Shown here in pieces: positions 55,178 to 64,000 of a stretch of DNA of 64,000 bases (positions are counted from its first letter, which is position 1; each line of letters starts with the position of its first letter). This DNA is from Elusimicrobiota bacterium (GTDB lineage: Bacteria; Elusimicrobiota; Elusimicrobia; UBA1565; UBA9628): NCBI GenBank assembly GCA_016212795.1, contig JACRDT010000005.1:124001-188000 (forward strand). The letters are read 5' to 3'. The position numbers and the translations under genes were made by a program. Under the pieces are notes generated by a model. The model was not told the DNA's origin. It ran no database searches and saw nothing but the letters and a program-made list of their open reading frames with translations.

Positions 55178-56569
55178 GTGACAGTTTCCAACGATCTCGG
55201 CGGCATGGAAGAAGGCGGGTTCGATCTGGACACGGCGACGGCCGAAGCGGGGAGGTGCCTGCTGTGCGAGGACCCCCCCTGCTCCAAGGGCTGCCCGGCC
55301 AAGACCGACCCGGGAGCCTTCATCCGCAAGCTGCGCTTCAGGAACATCACCGGCGCCATCCGCACCGTCAAGGAGAACAACATCCTCGGCGGAGCGTGCG
55401 GTGTCCTCTGCCCCACCGCCCGGCTCTGCGAGAAGGATTGCAACGCGAAGTGGGTGGACCGCCCCATCCGGATCGGGAAGGTCCAGCGCTTCCTGATGGA
55501 GCACGCGTGGGCGACGGGCTTCAAGGTCTTCGGCGGCAAGGTCTTCGAGAAGCCCGCGCGGCGCCCGGGGAAGGTGGCCGTGGTCGGGGCGGGGCCGGCG
55601 GGCCTGAGCTGCGCGGCCGAGCTCGCCAAGCACGGGCACCGGGTCACGGTGTTCGAGGCCAGGCCCGAGCCGGGCGGGGTGCTGAGGTACGGCGTGCCGG
55701 CCTTCAGGTTCGAGACCGCGTTCCTCAAGAAGGAGCTCGAGGACCTCAAGGACCTCGGCGTGGAGCTCAAGTGCTCGTCGCCCGTGGCCGAGAAGGGCGC
55801 CGCGGAACGCCTGCTGGCCGACGGGTACGACGCCGTCTTCCTGGCCACCGGCCTCTGGAACCCGGAGAGGCTCCCGGGGACCCGCAAGGAGCCCGGGGGG
55901 CTTTTCACCTCCATGGACTTCCTGGCCGCCCTGCGCCAGGGCAGGCGCAAGGAGCTCGCCAAGTCCTTCAAGGGGAAGGCCTGCGCGGTCCTGGGCGGCG
56001 GCTCGGTCGCCATCGACTGCGCCCGGGTCGCCTTGAGGCTCGGCAGCCGCGACGTCTACCTGCTCTACCGCCGAAGCTGCTCCCAGATGCCGGCCGAGGA
56101 GGACGAGAAGAACCAGGCGCTGAGGGAAGGCGTGCACTTCATCCTGCTCAGCCAGCCCGTCGGCTACGTCGCGGACGCCCGGGGCCGCCTCGCCGGGGTC
56201 CGGCTCGTCAGGACGCGGCTGGGCGCGGAGGACTCGAGCGGGCGGAGGAAGCCCGTCGAGCTCAAGGGGAGCGAGTGGACGCTCGAGGTCTCGGCCGCGG
56301 TCGAGGCCATCGGCTACAAGCCGGTCGACGGCTCGCAGGACTGGTACCCGTCGGTGGCGGTGCGCCAGGGCGGGCTGATCCGGGCCGATGAGGACGACTG
56401 CCGGACCTCGGCCAAGGGCATCTTCGCCGGCGGCGACATCATCCGGGGCCCGGACCTGGTGGTCCGGGCCGTCCAGGACGGCAAGACCGCGGCCGGCTCC
56501 ATCTTGCAGTATCTGGGCGAAAAGGCGACGACGCGCCCAGGGGAGCGCTGCCTGGCGAGAAAACCATGA
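55178..56569 (+). CDS. preT: NAD-dependent dihydropyrimidine dehydrogenase subunit PreT-like
   Basis: 463 residues from GTG 55178, with AGGAGG upstream. It is the flavin/FeS electron-input subunit related to the glutamate synthase small subunit. N-terminal cysteines CLLCEDPPCSKGCPAKTDPG and GGACGVLCPTARLCEKDC hold two [4Fe-4S] clusters, and FAD and NAD sites are VAVVGAGPAGLSCAAELAKH and CAVLGGGSVAIDCARVALRL. The GGD end block GIFAGGDIIRGPDLVVRAVQ is also typical. With PreA it reduces uracil/thymine with NADH (or the reverse). ATGA overlap with preA confirms the pair. Confidence 0.92.
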   Translation: MTVSNDLGGMEEGGFDLDTATAEAGRCLLCEDPPCSKGCPAKTDPGAFIRKLRFRNITGAIRTVKENNILGGACGVLCPTARLCEKDCNAKWVDRPIRIGKVQRFLMEHAWATGFKVFGGKVFEKPARRPGKVAVVGAGPAGLSCAAELAKHGHRVTVFEARPEPGGVLRYGVPAFRFETAFLKKELEDLKDLGVELKCSSPVAEKGAAERLLADGYDAVFLATGLWNPERLPGTRKEPGGLFTSMDFLAALRQGRRKELAKSFKGKACAVLGGGSVAIDCARVALRLGSRDVYLLYRRSCSQMPAEEDEKNQALREGVHFILLSQPVGYVADARGRLAGVRLVRTRLGAEDSSGRRKPVELKGSEWTLEVSAAVEAIGYKPVDGSQDWYPSVAVRQGGLIRADEDDCRTSAKGIFAGGDIIRGPDLVVRAVQDGKTAAGSILQYLGEKATTRPGERCLARKP

Positions 56570-57813
56570 CCAAGAAGACCGACCTGTCCGTCACCTTCTG
56601 CGGCAAGAAGATGCCCAACCCCTTCATGCTCTCCTCCTCGCCCGTCTCCAACAGCGCCGAGATGATCGAGCGGGCCTTCGAGGCCGGGTGGGGCGGGGTC
56701 GCCTACAAGTCCATGGTGACCGACAACATCTCCATCCCCCATCCCTCGCCGAGGATGCACGCCTACCACTACGGCGAGAAGCGGCTCGCGGGGCTCCAGA
56801 ACGTGGAGCAGACCTCGGACCGGGGCCTCAAGCCCAACCTGCTCGACATCGCCTACCTCAAGAAGCGCTGGCCCGGCCGCGTGATCATGGCCAGCATCAT
56901 GGGCTTCTCCAACTCCGAGTGGGCGGACCTGGCCAAGGCCTGCTCCGACGCCGGGGCGGACATGCTCGAGCTCAACTTCTCCTGCCCGCACATGACCGTG
57001 GAGGGCTCCGGCTGCAAGGTCGGGCAGGCCCACGACCTGGTGGAGAAGTTCACCGCGACGGTCCGCAAGGTCACCGGCATCCCCCTGGTCGCGAAGATGA
57101 CCCCGAACATCGCGGACATGAACGAGCCCGCCCTGGCGGCCAAGCGCGGCGGAGCGGACGCCATCTCGGCCATCAACACGGTCAAGGGCATCTCGGAGAT
57201 AGGCCTGGACGACCTGATCCCGCGGCCAGACGTGTTCGGCAAGGGCGCCATCAGCGGCTATTCCGGGCCGGCGGTCAAGCCCATCGCGCTGCGGTTCATG
57301 GCCGAGATGGCGCAGAACCCCGAGCTGGGCCTGCCCCTGTCGGGCATGGGCGGCATCGAGACCTGGGTCGACGCCCTGGAGTTCATCCTGGCCGGCGCCA
57401 CGACCGTCCAGGTGACGACGGGCGTCATCCACTACGGCTACCGCATCGTGGAGGACATGATCGAGGGCCTCTCCGACTACATGGCCCTGCGCGGCGTCGA
57501 GGCCGTCGGGGACCTCGTCGGCAAGGCCCTGCCCCGCCTCCACGAGACGGGCGCCTTCGACGTCAAGAGGCAGGGCGTGGCCGCCTACGACCTCGACCGG
57601 TGCGTGGGCTGCGGCCAGTGCTACATCGTCTGCCGGGACGCCGGCGGCCAAGCCCTCGACTGGGACGCCAAGAAGCGCCGGCCCCGCCAGACCCAAGACA
57701 AGTGCCTGAGCTGCATGATCTGCAGCTTCGTCTGCCCGGTCACGGGCCTGATCTCCTTCAAGGAGATGCCCCGCGGGTGGAAGAGGCGCGAAACCGTCAC
57801 GCTCGGCCGATGA
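56566..57813 (+). CDS. preA: NAD-dependent dihydropyrimidine dehydrogenase subunit PreA
   Basis: 415 residues. The N-terminal about 330 residues are a dihydroorotate-dehydrogenase-like FMN barrel (VTFCGKKMPNPFMLSSSPVS; GGVAYKSMVTDN; ELNFSCPHMTVEGSG with the active-site Cys; GIPLVAKMTPNIADMNEPAL; GLPLSGMGGIETWVDALEFI). The C-terminal about 70 residues hold two [4Fe-4S] ferredoxin motifs, CVGCGQCYIVC and CLSCMICSFVCP. It reduces pyrimidine bases, the first step of reductive catabolism. No dihydropyrimidinase is seen in this window. The fused FeS tail is as in E. coli PreA. Confidence 0.95.
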   Translation: MTKKTDLSVTFCGKKMPNPFMLSSSPVSNSAEMIERAFEAGWGGVAYKSMVTDNISIPHPSPRMHAYHYGEKRLAGLQNVEQTSDRGLKPNLLDIAYLKKRWPGRVIMASIMGFSNSEWADLAKACSDAGADMLELNFSCPHMTVEGSGCKVGQAHDLVEKFTATVRKVTGIPLVAKMTPNIADMNEPALAAKRGGADAISAINTVKGISEIGLDDLIPRPDVFGKGAISGYSGPAVKPIALRFMAEMAQNPELGLPLSGMGGIETWVDALEFILAGATTVQVTTGVIHYGYRIVEDMIEGLSDYMALRGVEAVGDLVGKALPRLHETGAFDVKRQGVAAYDLDRCVGCGQCYIVCRDAGGQALDWDAKKRRPRQTQDKCLSCMICSFVCPVTGLISFKEMPRGWKRRETVTLGR

Positions 57814-57825
57814 AGGCCGGCGCCG

Positions 57826-58860
57826 TCAGAAGGCGCTCAGGAACGCGTCCCTCAGGACGCCGTAGGTCTCCACGATCTTCGCCACGTACCTGCGCGTCTC
57901 CTTGAAGGGAGGGATGCCGCCGTATTTCGCCACGTTCCCCGGGCCCGCGTTGTAGGCCGCCACGGTCTTCTGGGCCAGGGCGTTGACCGAGAACTCGCTC
58001 TGGAAAAGGTCCGAGAAGGACTGGTTGGCGAACCTGCCCCACAGCCATTTGAGGTACTTGATCCCGGCCCTGAGGTTGGTCCGAGGATCGAACAGTGCGT
58101 CGGGGTCGCTGACGCCCATGTCCTTGGCCGTGGACGGGATGAGCTGCATGAGCCCCCGGGCGCCGCAGTGGCTCACGGCCCCCGGCTTGAAGTTGGACTC
58201 GGCCTGCACCATGGCCAGGACCAGCAGAGGGTCGGCCTTCTGCCGGGCCGCTTCCGCGATCGTGAGGTCGATGACCCTCTGGCTCGCCCCCCTCTTGCGC
58301 AGGAGCTTCTCCACCTCGATGAACCGGGCGCGCTCGGCCGACAGCGGGTCCGCGGCCGTCGGGGCCGGCGCCTCCGGCGCCTGGGAAACGGCCACGGTCA
58401 CGGAACCCTGCTGTTTGGCCGCGTTGTCGAAGAGCCGGGTCAGCGAAGCCGGGTCCCGTCCGTCGCCGACGCGGGCCTTGAGCCGCTCGGCCACGCTTCC
58501 CTCCTGCTTGGGGAACACGCTCGCGGTCCCCGACGGCGCGGACTGAAGCCCGGGAAAGAGCTCGGCGAGAAGGCCTCTCTGCCAAGCTTCCAGCCTCAGT
58601 TCGACTTTGACGAGGTCCTCGGCCGTTGCCGCGGACTCGGCCTTCGAGCGGATGGAGGCGAGCTCCGGCAGATGCCGGCCCCGGGTCGCCGGGCCGTGCT
58701 TGTCGAGCTCGTCGTCGGACTTCTTGATGGCGGCCAGCAGCCCTTCCTTCTTCTTCGTCAGGGCGTCGTCTTGGCGCGCGATGGGAGCGGGCGGCATCGC
58801 CATGAGCTGAGTCGCCGAACAGCCGAGCACGGCGGCGAGGACCAGGGGGAGGGGGAGCAT
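57826..58860 (-). CDS. Lytic transglycosylase (SLT type) with extra N-terminal domain
   Basis: 344 residues from ATG 58860. MLPLPLVLAAVLGCSA is a signal peptide with a VLGC lipobox-like site, so membrane anchoring is possible. Residues about 30-105 form the helical domain shared with the M74 endopeptidase (LASIRSKAESAATAEDLVKV then ELRLEAWQRGLLAELFPG). After a linker, the C-terminal SLT domain shows LVLAMVQAESNFKPGAVS (catalytic Glu near residue 220), GARGLMQLIPSTAKDMGV, DPRTNLRAGIKYLKWLWGRF and TVAAYNAGPGNVAKYGGIPP. It cleaves glycan strands into 1,6-anhydro products in the periplasm. Confidence 0.92.
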   Translation of the reverse strand: MLPLPLVLAAVLGCSATQLMAMPPAPIARQDDALTKKKEGLLAAIKKSDDELDKHGPATRGRHLPELASIRSKAESAATAEDLVKVELRLEAWQRGLLAELFPGLQSAPSGTASVFPKQEGSVAERLKARVGDGRDPASLTRLFDNAAKQQGSVTVAVSQAPEAPAPTAADPLSAERARFIEVEKLLRKRGASQRVIDLTIAEAARQKADPLLVLAMVQAESNFKPGAVSHCGARGLMQLIPSTAKDMGVSDPDALFDPRTNLRAGIKYLKWLWGRFANQSFSDLFQSEFSVNALAQKTVAAYNAGPGNVAKYGGIPPFKETRRYVAKIVETYGVLRDAFLSAF

Positions 58861-59191
58861 GCCGGGAGGATATCCCCGGTGGGCCCAGGCCTCCAGGGCC
58901 GGTCGGCCCAAGGACCCAGGGCCGGATGGCCCCGGCCGGACTGGGCCATTGGACCTAGCAGCGCCCGGCGTCCCCGACGGAGACGCCCCGCGAGTCGCAC
59001 GGAGCGAGCGTCCCGCCGGCCCGGCAGCCCGCGGGCCTTGGGCCCCGCGCATCCCCCCGGAGGCCCACCCGCCCTAGGCCCTACGGCCCCGAAGACCGCA
59101 TGAATCCTTCCGGCCGGCGGCGCATCTAAGAACGAGAGGGAGCTGATCTCCGGCTCCCGGGACACCATCGAGTCCGGCCAGGAGGGGCGGC
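58861..59191. other. Intergenic region rich in GGCC words with a degenerate repeat relative
   Basis: No gene is seen. 58881-58955 is a run of GGCC and GGACC words spaced mostly 7-9 bp. 58957-59020 holds GCGCCCGGCGTCCCCGACG, similar to the start of the 60-bp coding repeat, here outside any likely gene. The region separates divergent genes, so both promoters must lie in it, but no convincing -10 box is seen. Confidence 0.4.
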
Positions 59192-61780
59192 ATGTACGGT
59201 GACGAGGCGGAGAAGCCTGTCGGCACGGGCGGGGTCGGGGGGAGAGGGGTGGCGCTCCCGCTCGTCCTCATCGCGCTGGCCCAGATCGGCATCATGCTGC
59301 TCCTGGACGCCCTGATGGCGCCGGGCTGGCGGAGGAGCCTGCTCGCCGCGGGGCTCACGGCCGGGGCCTGCGCGCCGTTCCTGGCGGCGCGGCGGCGCAG
59401 GCGCCGCCGCCTGGAGGAGGAGGCGGCCGCGCACCGCGGCTTCTGCGAGACGGTCCTCGAGAGCGCCGTGGACCTCGTGACCGTCATCGACGCCCGTGGC
59501 CTCATCCTGGCCATGAGTCCTTCCCTCAAGGATGTCCTGGGCTTCGAGCCGGAAGAGCTCGCCGGCTCCTCGGCCTTCGCCCTCGTCCACCCGGACGACC
59601 TCGCGGCGGCCAGGGAGGCCCTTGCCCGGGTCATCGCCGAGCCGGGGCGGACCCATACGTCGACCCTGCGGGTGCGCCACAAGAACGGCCAATGGAAGCT
59701 CGTCGAATCCTCCGCCCGCGCCCTGCCCGGCTGCGCGGGGCCGGGCGCGGTGGTGGCGCACTCGCACGACGTGACCGAGAGCGCGCGCTCCCAGGCGGAA
59801 GCGCGGCTCCTCGGGTCCATCGCCAGGGTCGTCCTCGAGAACGAGGGCCCCAAGGCCGCGTTGGCGAGGATCCTGGCCATCATCTGCGAGGAGACCGGCT
59901 GGGTGTTGGGCGAGGTCTGGGCCCCGGGCGCGGGAGGCGCGGCCCTCGAACTGCGCGAGGTCTGGACCGTGGAGCAGGGCTCCCTCGACGCCTACATCTC
60001 CCGGAGCCGGGATTTCACCTTCGCCCCGGGGGTCGGCCTGCCGGGCCGGGTATGGCGCGACGGCCGTCCCGCCTGGATACCGGACGTGACCAAGGACGCC
60101 AACTTCCCCCGCGCCGCCATCGCCTTGGAGGCGGGCTTGAAGGCCGCTGTCGGGGTGCCGGTGCCGGGCGAAGGCCAGGACGCGATGGTCCTATGCTTCT
60201 ACATCAGGGAGCCCCGGGCCGCGGAGGACGAGAGGCTCGTGGACGTCATCTCCACCGCCGCCGCCCAGCTCGGCGGGTTCCTGCGCCGGATGGCCCTGGA
60301 GGGCGAGATGCGCAAGCTGGCCGCGGCCATCGAGGCGGCCTCCGAGATGGTCGTGGTGACGGACCCCCAGGGCTCCATCCAGTACGCCAACCCGGCCTTC
60401 TGCTCGGTGACGGGCTACACCCGCCAGGAGATCATCGGGAGGAATCCGCGCGTCCTCAAGAGCGGCCGGCACGACAAGGCCTTCTACGAGCGCCTATGGA
60501 ACTCGGTGCTCGCCGGCCGCGCCTGGAACGGCCGGGTCACCAACCGCAAGAAGGACGGCACCCTCTACGACTGCGACCTGCGGGTCTTCCCGGTCCCGGA
60601 ACCTTCGGGCGGGCTGCGCAGCCTCATGGCGCTGGCCCGCGACGTTACGGCGGAGAGCCGGCTCGAAGGCCAGCTCAGGCAGGCGCAGAGGATGGAGTCG
60701 TTGGGGCTGCTGGCGGGAGGGGTCGCCCACGACTTCAACAACCTCCTCACGATCATCATGGGCAACAACGCCCTGCTCCTCGACGGGCTCAAGGACCTGC
60801 CCGCCTTGAGGGGCTTCGCCCGGCAGGTCAAGAAGACGGTGGAGCGGGGGGCCGGGCTCTCGCGCCAGCTCCTGGTCTTCAGCAGGAAGCAGTTCGTCTT
60901 CCTCAAGCCCCTCGACCTCAACGCCGCGGCGTCCGACGCGGCGGAGCTCCTCCGTCGGCTCCTGGGCGACGACATCGCCGTCTCCCTGGACCTGGCCGCG
61001 GACCTCTGGCCCGTGCGGGCCGACGCCGGCCAGCTCTCCCAGGTGCTCGTCAACCTCGCGGTGAACGCCAGGGACGCCATGCCGGGGGGAGGCACCCTCG
61101 CGATCGCGACGCGCAACGAGACCATCGGCGACGGCCTCCCGCTGCCGCCCGGCGACTACGTCCGCCTGGCCGTCTCGGACACGGGCGCCGGCATGGACGA
61201 GGCCACTCGGTCCCGCATCTTCGAGCCGTTCTTCACGACCAAGGGGCCGGGCAAGGGAACGGGCCTGGGGCTCTCGATCGTCTACGGCATCGTCGCGCAG
61301 AGCGGAGGCCATGTCTCGGCCGAGAGCAGCCCCGGCGGCGGCACGACCTTCCGGATCCTCCTGCCGCGCTCCACGGCTGCGCCGGCGCCGGACGCAGCCG
61401 AGCCCGCGGCGACGGCCGGGCCCAGCGTCAACGGAGGAGCCGTGCTGGTGGTCGAGGACAACGCCGACCTCAGGCTGCTCGTCGAGACCGCCTTGCAGGC
61501 CAAGGGCTGCCATGTCCTCGTGGCCGGGGGAGGCTCCGAGGCCCAGGACGTCTTCTTCGCCAACGAGCGCGAGGTCCGCTATCTCCTGACCGACCTCATG
61601 CTCCCGGACACGAGCGGGGTCAAGCTGGCGAACTCCCTCCTCAGGGCCAAGCCGGAACTCAAGGTGGTCTTCATGTCCGGCTACGCCGACGTCGGCGGAG
61701 AGCCGCTCCCGGCCGGGGCGGGCCTGCTGGCCAAGCCCTTCTCCCCGGACGAGCTCCTGGAGAGCCTGCGGCGGGCCTGA
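59192..61780 (+). CDS. Hybrid sensor histidine kinase (PAS-GAF-PAS-HisKA-HATPase-REC)
   Basis: 862 residues with AGGAGG upstream. Two N-terminal TM helices come first ([20 protein letters not shown]), then PAS ([20 protein letters not shown]), GAF-like region (about 205-370), and a second PAS ([20 protein letters not shown]). The HisKA phospho-His is in [14 protein letters not shown], followed by ATPase N ([14 protein letters not shown]), G1 (VSDTGAGM) and G2 ([14 protein letters not shown]). The C-terminal receiver has VVEDNADLR and the phospho-Asp in LLTDLML, with Lys in [10 protein letters not shown]. The HDFNN type is common among hybrid kinases. No output regulator is adjacent. Confidence 0.93.
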   Translation: MYGDEAEKPVGTGGVGGRGVALPLVLIALAQIGIMLLLDALMAPGWRRSLLAAGLTAGACAPFLAARRRRRRRLEEEAAAHRGFCETVLESAVDLVTVIDARGLILAMSPSLKDVLGFEPEELAGSSAFALVHPDDLAAAREALARVIAEPGRTHTSTLRVRHKNGQWKLVESSARALPGCAGPGAVVAHSHDVTESARSQAEARLLGSIARVVLENEGPKAALARILAIICEETGWVLGEVWAPGAGGAALELREVWTVEQGSLDAYISRSRDFTFAPGVGLPGRVWRDGRPAWIPDVTKDANFPRAAIALEAGLKAAVGVPVPGEGQDAMVLCFYIREPRAAEDERLVDVISTAAAQLGGFLRRMALEGEMRKLAAAIEAASEMVVVTDPQGSIQYANPAFCSVTGYTRQEIIGRNPRVLKSGRHDKAFYERLWNSVLAGRAWNGRVTNRKKDGTLYDCDLRVFPVPEPSGGLRSLMALARDVTAESRLEGQLRQAQRMESLGLLAGGVAHDFNNLLTIIMGNNALLLDGLKDLPALRGFARQVKKTVERGAGLSRQLLVFSRKQFVFLKPLDLNAAASDAAELLRRLLGDDIAVSLDLAADLWPVRADAGQLSQVLVNLAVNARDAMPGGGTLAIATRNETIGDGLPLPPGDYVRLAVSDTGAGMDEATRSRIFEPFFTTKGPGKGTGLGLSIVYGIVAQSGGHVSAESSPGGGTTFRILLPRSTAAPAPDAAEPAATAGPSVNGGAVLVVEDNADLRLLVETALQAKGCHVLVAGGGSEAQDVFFANEREVRYLLTDLMLPDTSGVKLANSLLRAKPELKVVFMSGYADVGGEPLPAGAGLLAKPFSPDELLESLRRA

Positions 61781-61781
61781 C

Positions 61782-62801
61782 TCAGACCTCGCAGACCGCG
61801 ATCTTGAGAGGCGGCCGGCCGTCGAACGACGGGAAATCTCCCTCCGGCGCGACCGCCCGCAGGGAGCGCAACGGCCGCCCCGCTTTCTCGGCGCACCGCC
61901 TGAGGACGTCCGCCCAGGCGTCGAACCCGACCGAGGCCACGTGGTTGGTCGCGACCACGACGCCCCCGGCGGGCCTGGCGGCCAGGACCGCGGGCTTGAA
62001 CAGGCTGGGGTAGTCGCCCTCCACGTCCACCGCGCCGAACGCCCCCTTGGCCCACGCCGGCGGGTCGAGGAAGACCAGGTCGAACCCGCGCGGCTCGAAG
62101 CGCTGGAAGCGCCCCACCTTGCCCCGCCGGCCTCCCGGGGGAAGCCCGGCGAGCTGGCGCGCCACGGGCAGGCAGTCCTCCTGGATCGTGCGGAACCGCT
62201 CCGCCCCGACGCCGTTGAGGGCCGCGTTCCTCCGGCCCACCTCGAGGCTCGAGGAGGCGAAGTCCACGTTCCACACCTCGCTCGCGCCGGCCGCCGCGGC
62301 GCAGACGCCGGCGCCGCAGGTGTAGGCGAACAGGTTCAGGACGCTGCGCCCCGAGGCTGCGCCGCGCAGGAACCTGCGCCCCGCCCGCAGGTCGAGGAAG
62401 AGCCACGGGTCGATCCCGCGGTGGCGCCGGCGCGCCAGGAATCGGAGGCCGAACTCCCGGCACTCGACCTCCTCCGCCCCCTCCAGCCGGGACCGCTGCC
62501 ACTCATCGTAAGGCCGGTCGTAACCGGGCCCGCGGTGGCTGCACGCCAGGGAGAACGCGAAGGGCAGCCCTTTCTTGAGGGTCTCCTCGACCGCGTCGAG
62601 GTCGGCGGGCTCGAGGCGCTCGCGGAAGGTCTGCAGCAGGACCAAAGGTCCGTACCGGTCGATGGTCAGGCCAGGCAGACCCTCGGCGATCCCGTGGAAC
62701 AGGCGATAGGAGTCTGTCCCCTCGGCGTGGAGGGACTCCAGGAGGCCTCCCCGCCGCTGGAGAGCCCCCTCCAGCAGGACGGCGAGAGGACCCGATGCCA
62801 T
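61782..62801 (-). CDS. Class I SAM-dependent rRNA methyltransferase (RlmI/RlmK-like)
   Basis: 339 residues. The N-terminal region contains SYRLFHGIAEGLPGLTIDRY, the typical RlmI-like block (GEADGLPGLVVDRY). The SAM domain starts SVLNLFAYTCGAGVCAAAAG (motif I), VWNVDFASSSLEVGRRN (acidic end of strand 2) and FDLVFLDPPAWAKGAFG (DPPxF-type catalytic motif). It probably methylates a cytosine in 23S rRNA, by family. The PUA-like N-terminal domain seems shorter than in E. coli RlmI. Convergent with the kinase gene, 1 bp apart. Confidence 0.85.
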   Translation of the reverse strand: MASGPLAVLLEGALQRRGGLLESLHAEGTDSYRLFHGIAEGLPGLTIDRYGPLVLLQTFRERLEPADLDAVEETLKKGLPFAFSLACSHRGPGYDRPYDEWQRSRLEGAEEVECREFGLRFLARRRHRGIDPWLFLDLRAGRRFLRGAASGRSVLNLFAYTCGAGVCAAAAGASEVWNVDFASSSLEVGRRNAALNGVGAERFRTIQEDCLPVARQLAGLPPGGRRGKVGRFQRFEPRGFDLVFLDPPAWAKGAFGAVDVEGDYPSLFKPAVLAARPAGGVVVATNHVASVGFDAWADVLRRCAEKAGRPLRSLRAVAPEGDFPSFDGRPPLKIAVCEV

Positions 62802-62835
62802 CGCGATACGGAGGCGGGACGGAGCCTCGCGCCGG

Positions 62836-64000
62836 CTACAGCCAGCGGCTCGAGACCACCTTGCGGTCCGTGTAGAAGTCCACGCTCTCGCCGCCGTGGG
62901 CCTTGAGGTCCCCCATGAAGGACGACCGAGACCCTCCGAAGGAGAAGTACGCCATGGGCGCGGCCACGCCGACGTTGACCCCGCACATGCTCGCGGGCAG
63001 GCGGTAGCCGAACTCGCGGGCGCACTTGCCCGACGCGGTGAAGATGCTGCCCGCGTTGGCGTAGGGGGAGTCCTCAGCCATCTTCATGGCCTCGTCGAAG
63101 TCCTTGGCCCGCAGGATCGAGACCACGGGCCCGAAGATCTCCTCCTTGGCGATGGTCATCTTAGGCGCCACCTCGTCGAAGACGGTCGGTCCCACGAAGA
63201 ACCCGCCCGGGTGGGGCGGCACTTTCACGCTCCGGCCGTCCAGGACCAGCTTGGCCCCCTCCTTCACGCCCGCCTCGATGCAGCGCAGCACGCGCTCCTT
63301 GGCGGCCTTCGAGCTCAAGGGGCCCATCTGGACGGACGAGTCCAGGCCGTTGCCCACCTTGAGGGCCTTGGACTTCTCGATCAGGGCGTCCCGGAGCCGG
63401 TCGTGGATATCGCCCACGGCCACGATGTTGCTCCCCGCCAGGCACCTCTGGCCGGCGCAGCCGAAGCACGAGCCCAACAGGGCGTTGACCGTGGGGCCGA
63501 GGACCGCGTCGGGCATGACCAGGATGAAGTTCTTGGCTCCTCCCAAGGACTGCACGCGCTTGCCATGCTTGGCCGCCTCGGCGTAGACGTGCTTGGCGAC
63601 GGCCGTGGAGCCGACGAACGACACCCCGTTGATGCCCGGATGGGCCAGCAGGGCGTTAGCCACCTCCCGGCCTCCATTGACCAGGTTGACCACGCCGGGA
63701 GGCAGGCCGATCTCGTCCAAGAGCTCGAAGACGAGCTGCTGCGAGAGCGGCACTTGCTCGGAGGGCTTGACAATGAAGGTGTTGCCCGTGGCGACGGCCG
63801 GCGGCAGGAACCACAGCGGCACCATGAACGGGAAGTTGAACGGCGCGATGGCGGCGAAGACGCCGATGGGCTGGCGGAAGACCGCGCAGTCCAGGCCCGC
63901 GGCGATGTCCTCGAGGGCTTGGCCCTTCATGAGGGTCGGCACGCCGGCCATGGCCTCCACGACCTCGATGGCCCGGCGCACCTCGCCCCGGCTCTCCTCG
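62836..64000 (-). CDS. mmsA: Methylmalonate-semialdehyde dehydrogenase (CoA-acylating), 5' end beyond window
   Basis: About 388 C-terminal residues are visible; the frame is open at the window edge. It oxidises malonate or methylmalonate semialdehyde to acetyl- or propionyl-CoA with NAD and CoA. Blocks: PIGVFAAIAPFNFPFMVPLW, GREVANALLAHPGINGVSFV, QSLGGAKNFILVMPDAVLGP (the Glu of other ALDHs is absent, as is usual in MmsA), FGCAGQRCLAGSNIV with catalytic Cys, and EEIFGPVVSILRAKDFDEAM. The end FFSFGGSRSSFMGDLKAHGG-type block is typical. With preTA it could close pyrimidine degradation through beta-alanine; intermediate enzymes are not in view. Confidence 0.93.
   Translation of the reverse strand, partial: EESRGEVRRAIEVVEAMAGVPTLMKGQALEDIAAGLDCAVFRQPIGVFAAIAPFNFPFMVPLWFLPPAVATGNTFIVKPSEQVPLSQQLVFELLDEIGLPPGVVNLVNGGREVANALLAHPGINGVSFVGSTAVAKHVYAEAAKHGKRVQSLGGAKNFILVMPDAVLGPTVNALLGSCFGCAGQRCLAGSNIVAVGDIHDRLRDALIEKSKALKVGNGLDSSVQMGPLSSKAAKERVLRCIEAGVKEGAKLVLDGRSVKVPPHPGGFFVGPTVFDEVAPKMTIAKEEIFGPVVSILRAKDFDEAMKMAEDSPYANAGSIFTASGKCAREFGYRLPASMCGVNVGVAAPMAYFSFGGSRSSFMGDLKAHGGESVDFYTDRKVVSSRWL

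Noticed and set aside
1..64000. CRISPR arrays, IS elements, prophage genes, rRNA
   Set aside because: No regularly spaced direct repeats, no transposase or integrase motifs and no rRNA text were seen on either strand.

Overview
This is a GC-rich (roughly 68-70% by eye), gene-dense chromosomal window from a didermic bacterium. The evidence for an outer membrane is an LpxL/HtrB-like acyltransferase, Lgt, an Lnt fused to a glycosyltransferase, and many signal peptides. Several features would fit the Elusimicrobiota or a neighbouring uncultured phylum: many orphan exported proteins, a lone pilin, cellulose-type synthase genes, and B12-binding and SPASM-like radical-SAM proteins. That placement is an inference, because no rRNA or ribosomal marker is present. 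There is one tRNA (Val, anticodon TAC). I see no IS element, phage or CRISPR array.

Layout. 0-9.5 kb: a truncated exported protein, an XRE regulator, a DEAD-box helicase, an LpxL-like acyltransferase, a rhodanese, tRNA-Val, a beta-propeller protein and a 1021-residue internally duplicated membrane protein. 9.6-20.4 kb: a decayed cyclase fragment, a YfhO-like membrane protein, then a minus-strand operon (class III nucleotidyl cyclase, BcsA-like synthase with PilZ-like tail, DHH-type phosphoesterase, BcsB-like subunit, GH-like exported protein). 20.5-30.7 kb: orphan exported proteins, a pilin, a cysteine-less HemN-like/TPR fusion, an M74 endopeptidase and a ferritin-like protein. 30.7-35.7 kb: a tightly coupled V4R / ABC ATPase / radical SAM / B12-radical SAM operon. 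35.8-42 kb: ygeY, ygeW, carbamate kinase, threonine synthase and a second PLP enzyme. 42-52.8 kb: glycosyltransferase-Lnt fusion, lgt, membrane proteins, a spermidine-synthase-like membrane protein, aspartate carbamoyltransferase and a MurC-type ligase. 52.9-64 kb: a BacNav-type channel, a cyclophilin, an aldo/keto reductase, preT-preA, a lytic transglycosylase, a hybrid histidine kinase, an RlmI-like methyltransferase and a truncated mmsA.

How the genes work together. Carbamoyl-phosphate and nucleobase metabolism recurs: ygeY-ygeW-arcC with two PLP enzymes, pyrB, preTA (reductive pyrimidine catabolism) and mmsA (malonate/methylmalonate semialdehyde oxidation). The cellulose-type operon couples a polymer synthase to a cyclase and a possible nucleotide-clearing enzyme. 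Cell-wall and lipoprotein work is represented by murC, the M74 and lytic-transglycosylase hydrolases (which share an unnamed N-terminal domain), lgt and lnt.

The most unusual signal is two unrelated small repeat families. (1) A precise 60-bp, 20-codon unit (LPAPGVSGAGVPLRSEREGG-like) sits in frame, at the same codon phase, in three unrelated membrane-protein genes, four full copies in all, and each copy ends where the next CTG-SCC begins. (2) A hairpin element of about 50 bp occurs three times, with two compensatory base-pair changes. One inverted pair of copies forms the ygeY leader, puts the Shine-Dalgarno sequence in a loop and the start codon in a stem, and adds about 20 element-derived residues to the protein. 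Many genes also carry a -10-like hexamer exactly 6 nt before the start codon, which suggests leaderless mRNAs.
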